DNA of 50,254 nt from Actinoplanes nipponensis (GTDB lineage Bacteria; Actinomycetota; Actinomycetes; Mycobacteriales; Micromonosporaceae). Numbering within the stretch: position 1 is the stretch's first letter; each line of letters starts with the position of its first letter. The notes beneath the pieces are model-generated. The model searched no databases, was not told the origin of the DNA, and saw nothing but the letters and a program-made list of their open reading frames with translations. This document shows positions 14,235 to 22,037 of the stretch, piece after piece. The position numbers and the translations under genes were made by a program. The DNA lies in contig NZ_BOMQ01000019.1 in assembly GCF_016862275.1 (NCBI RefSeq), positions 1 to 50,254 on the forward strand. Reading direction: 5' to 3'.

Positions 14235-17069
14235 TCAGCGCAGCTCCTGGAGCATCTCGTAGCGGAAGTCGAGCGTGCGGGCGAGATCGGCCACCGGACG
14301 GACCCGGGAGACGTCGCCCTGCTGCTGGTCCAGCTGCTCCGCCAGGGCCGCCACGGGCGACGCGTACCGGGGCGGCATGGCCAGCGCCGCGGCCCGGCAC
14401 AGCTCCGCCAGCTGCCAGCTGTGCCGGTCCGTACGGGCGCGGTGCGCGATCGTCTCCACCACCGCGACCGCCAGCTCGTCCGGCCACTCGCCCGGGTGCA
14501 CGGCCAGCAGCCGGTGGGCGAGGTGGTCCTCGCGCCGCAGGAAGTCCGCCGCGATCCGGGCCAGATCGGCCGGGGGCAGCAGCAGGTGCAGGTCCCACCG
14601 CAGCGCCTCGCGCAGCCGCGCGGCGTCGCCGGTGTCGTTGTGGACCAGCGCCGTGGCCCACTCGGCATCGCCCTGGACGATGGCGGCCTTGGCCCACCCG
14701 TGCAGCAGCGGCGTCTCCCAGTCGTGGCCACGGGCCAGCTCGAGCACCGCGGCGGGGGACCGGTCGAAGGCCGCCGTCCAGCTCGCCAGCGGCGTTCCGG
14801 CGACGATCTCCTCCAGCAGCCAGGCCTGCACCCCGGTGCCGCGCGCCGGCTGCGCGGCCACCCCGTCGCGCCGCAGCTCCGCGGTCAGCTCCGCGGGCGG
14901 ATCGACGACGAGTCGGCCCTCCAGGCGCACCGCCGCGTGGGCGCGGGCGGCCATCCGCCGGGCCAGCGCCGCGCCGGGAAGCCGTTGCAGCAGGTCGAGG
15001 GCGGCCTCGCGGACCTCCTTGCGCCGGTCGTCCAACACCTCCTCCAGGAAGGCGTCGTCGGCGGTGGACAGTCCGGTGTCGAGCGCGCCCACGAAGCGGG
15101 CCCGGTCCTCCGGCGCCTCCGTCGCCCACGTGCCGCGCAGCAGCGCGAGCGCGGCGGCCGGGTCGGCGCCGCGCAGCCGGGACAGGTACGCGAGCCGCTC
15201 GCCGGTCGTGCCGGTCTCCCACACCTCGGGGTCGGTGGGCGCCGCGGCCGCGGGGGCCTCGTCGCGCAGCCAGCGCCAGTCGGGCCGCATTCCGGCCAGC
15301 CAGACGCCGCGCAGGCCCGCGACCCGGCCCAGCGCCGGCCGGATCGCCCCGTTGCGCCGGCCGGCCTCCAGCAGGGCGGGCAGCGTCTCGGGCGGCACGT
15401 GACCGCCGTGCGCCGCGGCCGCCGCCAGCCACTGTGCCAGCAGCTCCTGGGCCTGCTGGGCGCCGCCCGGCGCGGCGCCGTCGGTGAGCAACCGCAGCAG
15501 CCGGGCCCCGGCGGCCGCCGGCAACGGCGGCTCGGTCTCCGCGGGGGCGGGCTCGACCGGGGCGTGTCCGGTGGCGGGCGTGATCCCGGCGCGACGATAG
15601 GTCAGCGCGGTCGCGGCCGCCGCCAGCAACGTCGGCGCCGTGCTCAGCGTGCGATCTCCGATGTGGACGGTGTCGGCCGTCCACGGCCGGCGTGCGGTGC
15701 CGACCAGCGCGGCGGCCAGGAGGTCGGCCGGCAGCTCGGGCGGCCGGCCCGCAGCGCCGTCCGGCACCGGCGGGGGCGCCGGCACGTGCCGCCCGCCGAC
15801 CCAGGCCGCGAGCGGCCGCAGCCCCGACGGCGACCATTCGCCCGCCACGGTGGCCGGTGCCCCGCCGGCCGCGGCCAGCAGCCACCAGGGCTCACGATGC
15901 CCGGGCGCCAGGGGCAGCGACTCGCCGGCGGGGTCGGTGAGGTAGCCGTCGGCGGTGGGCACCACCGCGGCGAGCAGCACGGGCGCGTCCGTTCGCCACG
16001 GCTCGCCCGCCAGCGTCGCGGACCATCCGGCCAGCGCCGCCCGCAGCCCGGTCGCGCCGGCCGGGGCGGTCAACGGCCGCGGCGGGCCGGTCCGTTCCCG
16101 CACCAGCGCCCGCAGCGGCGCGGCGCCGGGATAGAAACACAGCTCGGCGTCGAGGACGGTGCCGGGCACCAGGTCGGCCACCAGCGACTGGCCCGGCGCC
16201 GCGAACGACAGGACCAGCGCGAACCGTCCGGTGGCGGCGCCCAGCAGCCACGTCCGCCGGGTGGTGATGGCGCCCTCGTCGCTGTCGACCTGGCCGAGGA
16301 TCTGCCACCGGTCGCGGACCGGGGCGGTGGCGAGCACGTCCTCCTGGGCGACCGGGAAGCCGATCCGGGATCGGACCGTGGCGGCCAGCGCGGGCGGCAG
16401 GGTGTCGAGGCGCTCGTGCCCCTCGACCAGCAGCCGGATCATCGCCAGGCCGCCGAGCAGCCGGTCGGCCCAGTGCGCCCCGATGCCCGCGACGCCGCCC
16501 AGCCGGCGCACCGCCGAGGCCACCGTCGGAGCCTGCGCGTCCACGAGGCGGGCGGCCATGACGTCGTACGGCTGATGCCCGGCCTGCTGGGCCGCGGCCA
16601 GGCCCTGCTGCACCTGGTCGTCCAGCCACCGCCGCAGCTCGGCCAGGCCCGCCGCGACCCGCTCGGCCCGCTGACGCCCGCGTTTGCGGGCCGCCTCGGG
16701 GTCGCCCGGCCCGGCCGGCCGGGGAGCGGCCCGTGCCGCCCGGCCGGCCAGCCATTCCGTCGCGAAGGCCGGCGGCGCGCCGCCCGGCCTGGCCCCGGCG
16801 CCTTCGGCCCAGAGCAGCAGCAGGCCGAGCGCGTGCTTGCAGGGGAACTTCCGGCTCGGGCACGAGCACTTGTAGGCCGGACCGGCCAGGTCGACGCAGA
16901 CCTGGTACGGATTTTTCCCGCTGCCCCGGCACAGCCCCCACAGCGCCTCGTCGAGCTGCCCGGCCTCCTGCCACTTCGAGGCGCTGGCGACCCCGCGCGC
17001 GCCCCGCAGCGAGCCCGGATCGGGGGCCAGGGCGGTGACGTGGGCGACGGACCAGCGTTCAACGGGCAC
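14235..17069 (-). CDS. SWIM zinc-finger protein (YehQ-like)
   Basis: A 944-residue protein with an N-terminal SWIM zinc finger: Cys68-x-Cys70-x6-Cys77-x-His79 in the KCSCPSRKFPCKHALGLLLLW stretch, preceded by a NPYQVCVDL strand as usual in this domain. The rest is rich in Ala, Leu and Trp with many short helical repeats of the DUF5691/YehQ kind, including LDQQQGDVSRVRP near the C-terminus. SWIM domains bind nucleic acid or protein; the client here is unknown. It is the promoter-proximal gene of the SWIM-MoxR-DUF5682-VWA cluster. The start is GTG at 17069 with only a weak ribosome-binding site. Cytoplasmic. The domain call is firm, the function is not. Confidence 0.85.
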   Translation of the reverse strand: MPVERWSVAHVTALAPDPGSLRGARGVASASKWQEAGQLDEALWGLCRGSGKNPYQVCVDLAGPAYKCSCPSRKFPCKHALGLLLLWAEGAGARPGGAPPAFATEWLAGRAARAAPRPAGPGDPEAARKRGRQRAERVAAGLAELRRWLDDQVQQGLAAAQQAGHQPYDVMAARLVDAQAPTVASAVRRLGGVAGIGAHWADRLLGGLAMIRLLVEGHERLDTLPPALAATVRSRIGFPVAQEDVLATAPVRDRWQILGQVDSDEGAITTRRTWLLGAATGRFALVLSFAAPGQSLVADLVPGTVLDAELCFYPGAAPLRALVRERTGPPRPLTAPAGATGLRAALAGWSATLAGEPWRTDAPVLLAAVVPTADGYLTDPAGESLPLAPGHREPWWLLAAAGGAPATVAGEWSPSGLRPLAAWVGGRHVPAPPPVPDGAAGRPPELPADLLAAALVGTARRPWTADTVHIGDRTLSTAPTLLAAAATALTYRRAGITPATGHAPVEPAPAETEPPLPAAAGARLLRLLTDGAAPGGAQQAQELLAQWLAAAAAHGGHVPPETLPALLEAGRRNGAIRPALGRVAGLRGVWLAGMRPDWRWLRDEAPAAAAPTDPEVWETGTTGERLAYLSRLRGADPAAALALLRGTWATEAPEDRARFVGALDTGLSTADDAFLEEVLDDRRKEVREAALDLLQRLPGAALARRMAARAHAAVRLEGRLVVDPPAELTAELRRDGVAAQPARGTGVQAWLLEEIVAGTPLASWTAAFDRSPAAVLELARGHDWETPLLHGWAKAAIVQGDAEWATALVHNDTGDAARLREALRWDLHLLLPPADLARIAADFLRREDHLAHRLLAVHPGEWPDELAVAVVETIAHRARTDRHSWQLAELCRAAALAMPPRYASPVAALAEQLDQQQGDVSRVRPVADLARTLDFRYEMLQELR

Positions 17070-17154
17070 GGAAGCACTCTAGAAGCCGGGTACGACATCG
17101 CCGGACGACTCGGCCGGCCGGTGGGTCGGCCAGGCTTCTCCTCTCAACCCCGCG

Positions 17155-17355
17155 ATGACCTTCATCTACGTGTCAGGCGCCGGGACGAACCCGGACGGCC
17201 GGCAGATGTGGGCCCGGGTCAAGGCCCGCACGGAGGCCGAGGTCGTCAGGACCTTCAGGAACGGGTACGGCTTCCGCCCCGGTATCGTCCAGCCGACCCA
17301 CGGCGCCACCTCGGGCTTCGGCACCCCCATCGTGGAGAACGCGGACCTGCGCTGA
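17155..17355 (+). CDS. Small hypothetical protein, 66 residues
   Basis: A short open frame beginning MTFIYVSGAGTNPDG. Nearly every codon ends in G or C, as in real genes of this genome, whereas the antisense EamA frame over the same bases has mixed third positions. The coding signal is therefore on the plus strand. Composition is balanced, with no membrane helix or signal peptide. I do not recognise a family. No Shine-Dalgarno-like sequence lies before the ATG, so it may be leaderless or weakly expressed. All but the first 18 bases overlap the 3' end of the convergent EamA gene. The divergent neighbour is the SWIM gene, 85 bp away. Confidence 0.55.
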   Translation: MTFIYVSGAGTNPDGRQMWARVKARTEAEVVRTFRNGYGFRPGIVQPTHGATSGFGTPIVENADLR

Positions 17356-18186
17356 CGACCCGGCCAGCACCGCGCCGAAGGCGAGCACCATGCCGAGCAC
17401 CTGCGCCGCGGTGAGCCTCTGACCCAGGGCGGCCCATCCGACGACGGTCGCCACCAGTGGGGACAGCAGGCCGAGCAGGGAGACCCGGGCGGCGTCGAGG
17501 CGCTGCACCCCGCGGAACCAGATCGTGTACGCCAGCGCGGTGCCGACCAGCGACAGGTACGCGTACCCGGCGAGGTTGACGCCGGTCACCGCCGCCGGCA
17601 GCCCCTCCACGCCCAGCGTCAGCGGCGCCAGCAACAGGCCACCGGCGGTCAGCTGCCACCCCGTGGTGACCAGCGGCGACCCGGCCGGCTGCCCCCAGCG
17701 CTTGGTCAGCACCAGCCCGAACGCCATCGAGGTGGTTCCGGCCAGCCCGGCCAGCAGCCCCACCGGGTCGAGCCGTGCCTCGGCCGTCAGCACCGCCAGC
17801 GCCACCCCGCCCGCGCCGGCGACGGCGGCCAGCACCGTGCGCAGGGCCACCCGTTCGGTCAGCAGCAGCACGGTGAGGGCGGCGACGATCAGCGGCTGGG
17901 CGGCGCCGAGCACGGCCGCCATCCCGCCGGGCAGCCGGTACGCCGAGACGAACAGCAGCGCGAAGAACACGCCGATGTTGAGCGCCCCGAGCACCAGCGA
18001 GCGCCACCACCATTCGCCGTGCGGCAGCCGGCGGGTCAGCGCGAGGAGCAGCAGCCCGGCCGGCAGGGCGCGCAGGGTGGCGGCGAGCAGCGGGCGGCCC
18101 GGGGGCAGGAATTCGGTGGTGACGGCGTACGTGGTGCCCCAGGCCACCGGGGTCAGGGCGGTGACCAGCAGGATCGGCGGCCGCAT
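17173..18186 (-). CDS. EamA/DMT-family transporter with antisense-read tail
   Basis: A 337-residue drug/metabolite-type exporter. About ten hydrophobic helices run from residue 5 to ~275, with duplicated EamA halves: first ALTPVAWGTTYAVTTEFLPP and ALNIGVFFALLF, then GTTSMAFGLVLTKRWGQP and LVGTALAYTIWFRGV. ATG at 18186 follows GAGGAG. Membrane homology ends near LGMVLAFGAVLAG. The last ~60 residues are hydrophilic and are read antisense through the small plus-strand gene, so the natural stop seems to have been lost or lies further than in relatives. It is divergent from a MarR regulator with palindromic operators between them, so it is probably repressed by MarR. The substrate is unknown. Confidence 0.85.
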   Translation of the reverse strand: MRPPILLVTALTPVAWGTTYAVTTEFLPPGRPLLAATLRALPAGLLLLALTRRLPHGEWWWRSLVLGALNIGVFFALLFVSAYRLPGGMAAVLGAAQPLIVAALTVLLLTERVALRTVLAAVAGAGGVALAVLTAEARLDPVGLLAGLAGTTSMAFGLVLTKRWGQPAGSPLVTTGWQLTAGGLLLAPLTLGVEGLPAAVTGVNLAGYAYLSLVGTALAYTIWFRGVQRLDAARVSLLGLLSPLVATVVGWAALGQRLTAAQVLGMVLAFGAVLAGSSAQVRVLHDGGAEARGGAVGRLDDTGAEAVPVPEGPDDLGLRAGLDPGPHLPAVRVRPGA

Positions 18187-18208
18187 GGCAACTCCTCGAC
18201 GCAAAGTA

Positions 18209-18224
18209 TCTCGATATCAAGAGA
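18209..18224. promoter_or_regulatory. Putative MarR operator 1
   Basis: TCTCGATATCAAGAGA, centred on GATATC, resembles the TCTTGATATCAAGA type of site bound by many MarR proteins. The inner CTCGATATCAAG is symmetric at 10 of 12 positions. It lies 22 bp upstream of the EamA start and 53 bp upstream of the MarR start, in their shared divergent region. Confidence 0.6.
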
Positions 18225-18239
18225 CTTGCCCGTAGCTGT

Positions 18240-18254
18240 CTTCTTGTCAAGAAG
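18240..18254. promoter_or_regulatory. Putative MarR operator 2
   Basis: CTTCTTG-T-CAAGAAG is a perfect inverted repeat with 7-bp arms and a one-base centre. It is located 23 bp upstream of the MarR GTG. With the first site it forms a double operator, spacing centre to centre about 30 bp (roughly three helical turns), so cooperative repression of both divergent genes is plausible. Confidence 0.6.
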
Positions 18255-18277
18255 CTTGGCATCGAGACAATGGTGGG

Positions 18278-18766
18278 GTGACAGACCCCGACGGCGTCGA
18301 CCGGATCACCGAGCAGTGGCGTCGCGAGCGCCCCGACCTGGACACGACCGCGATGGCGGTGTTCGGCCGGATCTTCCGCCTGGCCCGCCTGGCCGGCGAC
18401 GAGGTGGAGCGGGCCTACGCGGAGTTCGGCATCGGGCGCCCCGAGTTCGATGTGCTGGCCACGCTGCGCCGCGCCGGGGAGCCGTACGAGCTGTCGCCGG
18501 GCGCCCTGGCCGCCTCGATGATGCTGAGCACCGGCGGGACCACCGCCCGGCTGGACCGCCTGGAGAAGGCCGGCCTGGCCGAGCGCCGCCCGTCACCCAC
18601 CGACCGCCGGGGCGTGCTGGTGCGGTTGACGGCCCGCGGGCGCGAGGTCGTCGACCGGGCCGTCGGCGCCGGCCTGGCCCGGCAGCAGGGCCTGCTCGCG
18701 CATCTGCCGGCGGCCGACCAGCGCCGGCTGGCCGACCTGCTCCGCCAGGCGCTCGGGGGGTCCTAG
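18278..18766 (+). CDS. MarR-family transcriptional regulator
   Basis: A 162-residue regulator with a MarR winged helix. The DNA-recognition region is around LSPGALAASMMLSTGGTTARLDRLEKAGL (seen in pieces at about residues 72-100), followed by the wing ERRPSPTDRRGVLVRLTARG. MarR proteins dimerise and bind palindromes until a small ligand releases them. Two palindromes lie directly upstream, between this gene and the divergent EamA exporter, so autoregulation and control of the exporter are likely. The start is GTG at 18278 with a weak GGTGGG ahead. Its stop overlaps the stop of the convergent methyltransferase gene by a few bases. Confidence 0.9.
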   Translation: MTDPDGVDRITEQWRRERPDLDTTAMAVFGRIFRLARLAGDEVERAYAEFGIGRPEFDVLATLRRAGEPYELSPGALAASMMLSTGGTTARLDRLEKAGLAERRPSPTDRRGVLVRLTARGREVVDRAVGAGLARQQGLLAHLPAADQRRLADLLRQALGGS

Positions 18767-19563
18767 GGCTTGCGGCCGACCCCGCCGTACATCGCGATGT
18801 GGGCCGGATCCGGGCGCGGTTCCGGCTCGTCCTGCGCGCGCCACTCGCTGACCGGCGTCACCCCCGGCTCGATCAGCTCCAGCCCGGCGAACAGGTCGGT
18901 GAACTCGGCCCGGTCCCGGGGCCAGATGTTGGTGGTGCCGGCGGCCAGCGCGGCGTCGTAGTCGGCCGCCATCCGGGCCGGCAACGGGTCCTTGGTGGCG
19001 TTGGTGACCACCAGGAAGCTGCCGCTGGGCAGGGCGTCCATCAGCGTGCGGACGATCGGCGCGCCCGCGCCGTACCCCGCGACGAAGTGCAGCACCGCGA
19101 CCAGCATCAGCGCGACCGGCTCGCGCAGGTCGAGCGTCTCGCGCAGCTGCGGCTGGGCCAGGATGGCGCCGGGCGACCGCAGGTCGGCCTCGAGATAGGT
19201 GGTGCGGCCCTGCGGCGTGCTGGTCAGCAGCGCCCGCGCGTGCGCCATGACCATCGGGTCGTTGTCCACGTAGACCACCCGGGTCTCCGGCGCGATGCGC
19301 TGCGCGACCTCATGGGTGTTGTCCGCCGTCGGCAGGCCCGTGCCGATGTCCAGGAACTGCCGGATGCCCGCCTCCGCGGCCAGGAAACGGGTGGCGCGCT
19401 GCAGGAACCGGCGGTTCTCCAGCGCGGCCAGCCGGGCCGTCGGGAAGGTCCGGAGGATCTCGTCGCCGGACGCGCGGTCGACCGCGAAGTTGTCCTTGCC
19501 GCCGAGCCAGTAGTTGTACCGGCGGGCGGGCTGCGCGGTCGTGCTGTCGATCTGGTCGCTCAC
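18763..19563 (-). CDS. SAM-dependent methyltransferase (DUF574 / Methyltransf_19 type)
   Basis: A 266-residue protein of the actinobacterial SAM methyltransferase family often labelled DUF574. Diagnostic features are RRYNYWLGGKDNFAVDR near the start, the SAM-binding motif FLDIGTGLPT, VVYVDNDPMVMAHARALL, and a TTNIWPRDRAEF-type stretch toward the end. These proteins are very numerous in Streptomyces and Actinoplanes and their substrates are unknown. GTG at 19563 with GGAGGG four bases upstream was preferred to an earlier ATG, giving the family's normal N-terminus. It lies 31 bp downstream of the GST gene and is probably cotranscribed with it. Confidence 0.88.
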   Translation of the reverse strand: MSDQIDSTTAQPARRYNYWLGGKDNFAVDRASGDEILRTFPTARLAALENRRFLQRATRFLAAEAGIRQFLDIGTGLPTADNTHEVAQRIAPETRVVYVDNDPMVMAHARALLTSTPQGRTTYLEADLRSPGAILAQPQLRETLDLREPVALMLVAVLHFVAGYGAGAPIVRTLMDALPSGSFLVVTNATKDPLPARMAADYDAALAAGTTNIWPRDRAEFTDLFAGLELIEPGVTPVSEWRAQDEPEPRPDPAHIAMYGGVGRKP

Positions 19564-19594
19564 GGGACCCTCCAGGATGGACACCACGGGCATC

Positions 19595-20602
19595 CTAGGC
19601 GGCGGCGCCATGCCCGGCGGGAACCACCTCCGCCTCCCGCGGCGGCGGGGGCGGGCTGCCGTCGCCGAACGGCCGGCCGCCGAGCGCCTCGCGCCCGTGC
19701 TCGGTGAGCCAGTTGCCCAGCTCGGGCCCGGCCGGCACGATCCCGGTCGGGTTGATGTCCCGGTGCACCTCGTAGTAGTGCTGCTTGATGTGCACGAAGT
19801 CGATCGTGTCGCCGAAGCCGGGCGTCTGGAACAGGTCCCGGGCGTACGCCCACAGCACCGGCAGCTCGGTGAGCTTCTGCCGGTTGCACTTGAAGTGGCC
19901 GTGGTAGACGGCGTCGAAGCGCACCAGCGTGGTGAACAGCCGCACGTCGGCCTCGGTGATGGTGTCCCCGGCCAGGTAGCGCTGGCCGGACAGCAGCTCG
20001 GAGAGCTGGTCGAGCCGGTCGAAGAGCCGGTGGTACGCCTTCTCGTAGGCCGACTGGGTGCCGGCGAAACCGGCCCGGTAGACGCCGTTGTTGACGTCGG
20101 CGAAGACGACCTCGTTGACCCGGTCGATCCGCTCGCGCAGGTGCTCGGGATACAGCTCCGGGGCGCCCGGGCGGTGATACTTCTTCCACTCCACGCTCAG
20201 GTCGATGGTGAGCTGCGCGAAGTCGTTGGTGACCACCTGGCCGGTCGGCACGTCCACGATCGCCGGCACGGTGATGCCCTTGTCGTAGTCGGGGAACCGG
20301 GCCAGGAAGGCCTCCTGGAGCCGTTCGATGCCGAGCACCGGGTCGCGGCCGCCGGGATCGAGGTCGAAGGTCCAGCTGCGCTCGTCGTGCGTCGGGCCGG
20401 CGACGCCCATGGAGAGCACGTCCTCGAGCCCCAGCAGCCGGCGGACGATGATCGCCCGGTTGGCCCAGGGGCAGGCGCGGCTGACGACGAGCCGGTACCG
20501 GCCGGGCTCGACCGGGTAGCCGTCCCGGCCGTCCGCGGTGATCCGGGTGGCGATGTACCGCTGGTCCCGGGAGAACTCCCCGGACGGGTTGACGTAGGTC
20601 AT
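19595..20602 (-). CDS. Xi-class GST / glutathionyl-hydroquinone reductase-like protein
   Basis: A 335-residue Xi-class glutathione S-transferase-like protein. The catalytic motif is SRACPWANRA near residue 43, where Cys of CPWA is the nucleophile. Further marks are TVPAIVDV, a VTNDFAQLTIDLS stretch, DVNNGVYRAGFAGTQ and ITEADVRLFTTLVRFDAVY, all typical of this class. The enzyme reduces S-thiolated hydroquinones. Actinobacteria normally use mycothiol rather than glutathione, so the physiological thiol may differ; that is inference. The open frame extends far upstream, but ATG at 20602 (MTYVNPSGEFSRDQ) gives the correct family N-terminus. The C-terminal ~20 residues are a proline-rich tail. Confidence 0.9.
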   Translation of the reverse strand: MTYVNPSGEFSRDQRYIATRITADGRDGYPVEPGRYRLVVSRACPWANRAIIVRRLLGLEDVLSMGVAGPTHDERSWTFDLDPGGRDPVLGIERLQEAFLARFPDYDKGITVPAIVDVPTGQVVTNDFAQLTIDLSVEWKKYHRPGAPELYPEHLRERIDRVNEVVFADVNNGVYRAGFAGTQSAYEKAYHRLFDRLDQLSELLSGQRYLAGDTITEADVRLFTTLVRFDAVYHGHFKCNRQKLTELPVLWAYARDLFQTPGFGDTIDFVHIKQHYYEVHRDINPTGIVPAGPELGNWLTEHGREALGGRPFGDGSPPPPPREAEVVPAGHGAAA

Positions 20603-20647
20603 ACCGCTTATCGTGCCCGGTGCCGAGGATTCTGGCAGGGTTGACGG

Positions 20648-21748
20648 ATGAAAGCCAAGATCACGAGCTACCTGTCCCGCTGGACGGCGTGGGTCCCGGT
20701 CCTCGCCGTGGCCGCGCTCATCCTGACCTGGGGCCGGGACCTGCCGCCGCCGGTGGTGATCGTCAGCGGCCTGCTGCTGGCCGGCGCCGTGCTGGCCGCG
20801 GTGCACCACGCCGAGGTCGTCGCCCACAAGGTCGGCGAACCGTTCGGCTCGCTGGTGCTGGCCGTGGCCGTGACCATCATCGAGGTCGCCCTGATCGTGA
20901 CCCTCATGATCAGTGGCGGGGAGAAGACCCAGGCGCTGGCCCGCGACACGGTGTTCGCGGCCGTGATGATCACCCTGAACGGCATCCTCGGCCTGTCCCT
21001 GCTGGTCGGCGCGCTCCGCCGGCGCATCGCCGTCTTCAACCCCGAGGGCACCGGCGGCGCGCTGGCCGCGGTGGCCACGATCGCCACCCTCAGCCTGGTC
21101 CTGCCCAGCTTCACCACCAGCCGCCCGGGCCCGCAGTTCTCCCCGGCCCAGCTGGGCTTCGCGGCGGTCGCCTCGCTGGCCCTGTACCTGCTGTTCGTCC
21201 TGGTCCAGACCCGCCGGCACCGCGACTACTTCCTGCCGATCACGACGGCCGGCGAGGTCATCGAGGAGGAGGCGCACCTCGACCCGCCGACCGGGCGGGC
21301 GGCCCTGACCAGCCTGGGCCTGCTGCTGGTGGCCCTGGTCGCGGTGGTCGGCCTGGCCAAGGGCGTCTCCCCGTCGATCGAGTCGGCGGTGGCGGCGGCC
21401 GGGCTGCCGCAGGCGGTGGTCGGGGTGGTGATCGCCCTGCTGGTCCTGCTGCCGGAGACGATCGCGGCGGTACGGGCGGCGGCCCGCGACCGGATGCAGA
21501 CGAGCCTGAACCTGGCGCTGGGCTCGGCGATGGCCAGCATCGGCCTGACCATCCCGGCGATCGCGATCGCCATGATCTGGCTGCCGGGGCCGTTGGTGCT
21601 GGGGCTGGGCGGGACGCAGACCGTGCTGCTGGCGCTCACGGTCGTGGTGGGGACGTTGACGGTGGTGCCGGGACGGGCGAACGTGCTGCAGGGCGGCATC
21701 CATGTCGGGCTGCTGGCGGTCTTCCTCTTCCTGGCGGCCAGCCCGTAG
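20648..21748 (+). CDS. Ca2+/H+ antiporter (ChaA type)
   Basis: A 366-residue CaCA-superfamily cation/proton antiporter with about 11 hydrophobic helices. The two alpha repeats carry the acidic transport residues: GEPFGSLVLAVAVTIIEVAL in the first half and VVIALLVLLPETIAAVRAA in the second. An acidic loop EVIEEEAHLD sits between the halves. It would expel Ca2+ (or Na+/K+) in exchange for protons across the cytoplasmic membrane. ATG 20648 follows GGCAGGG. It is transcribed divergently from the GST gene, with 45 bp between starts, and its stop is 5 bp from the convergent small gene. Confidence 0.9.
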   Translation: MKAKITSYLSRWTAWVPVLAVAALILTWGRDLPPPVVIVSGLLLAGAVLAAVHHAEVVAHKVGEPFGSLVLAVAVTIIEVALIVTLMISGGEKTQALARDTVFAAVMITLNGILGLSLLVGALRRRIAVFNPEGTGGALAAVATIATLSLVLPSFTTSRPGPQFSPAQLGFAAVASLALYLLFVLVQTRRHRDYFLPITTAGEVIEEEAHLDPPTGRAALTSLGLLLVALVAVVGLAKGVSPSIESAVAAAGLPQAVVGVVIALLVLLPETIAAVRAAARDRMQTSLNLALGSAMASIGLTIPAIAIAMIWLPGPLVLGLGGTQTVLLALTVVVGTLTVVPGRANVLQGGIHVGLLAVFLFLAASP

Positions 21749-21753
21749 GTGGC

Positions 21754-21987
21754 TCAGTAGCCGAGCCCGTTGAGGATGCGTTGCACCGTTTCGGCCACCC
21801 CGGCCCCGGCTTTCCGGTCCTCGGGGCCGGCCGCGATGCGCTCGCCGGCGATCAGGCTCATCACCTCATCGACCCGGGCGACGACGTCCTGCCGGTCGGC
21901 GTCCGTCGCGGCGTCCCGCAGCTGCAGGCAGAGCCTCAGCAACGTGGCGGTCTGCTGGGCGGCCTCGCCCGCTGGTCGGCGCTCCAT
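21754..21987 (-). CDS. Small hypothetical protein, 77 residues
   Basis: A short helical protein starting MERRPAGEAAQQTATLLRLC and ending QRILNGLGY. Heptad-like leucine/alanine spacing over residues 13-50 suggests a helical hairpin or small bundle. There is no signal peptide or membrane helix. Codon third positions are GC-rich as expected of a gene. I do not recognise a family. It lies between the antiporter (convergent, 5 bp) and the LacI gene (same strand, upstream by 50 bp), so it may be cotranscribed with lacI. Confidence 0.6.
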   Translation of the reverse strand: MERRPAGEAAQQTATLLRLCLQLRDAATDADRQDVVARVDEVMSLIAGERIAAGPEDRKAGAGVAETVQRILNGLGY

Positions 21988-22037
21988 GCCACCAGCGTAG
22001 GCAGCGGCGGCCACGCCCGCCGGCCCGGGAAGTGCCG

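Noticed and set aside
14132..14731. 200-codon N-terminal extension of the MoxR ATPase
   Set aside because: It overlaps the SWIM gene's end out of phase and is Arg/Ser/Pro-rich; GTG at 14131 has a good ribosome-binding site and gives normal length.
14067..17414. An 1115-codon open frame on the plus strand across the SWIM gene
   Set aside because: It is antisense to a gene with a clear SWIM finger; its translation is Gln/Arg/Gly/Pro-rich with no recognisable domain, a typical by-product of very high GC content.
20603..21703. Long N-terminal extension of the GST-like protein
   Set aside because: It is antisense to the Ca2+/H+ antiporter and consists of His/Arg/Gln-rich sequence; ATG 20602 gives the family N-terminus.
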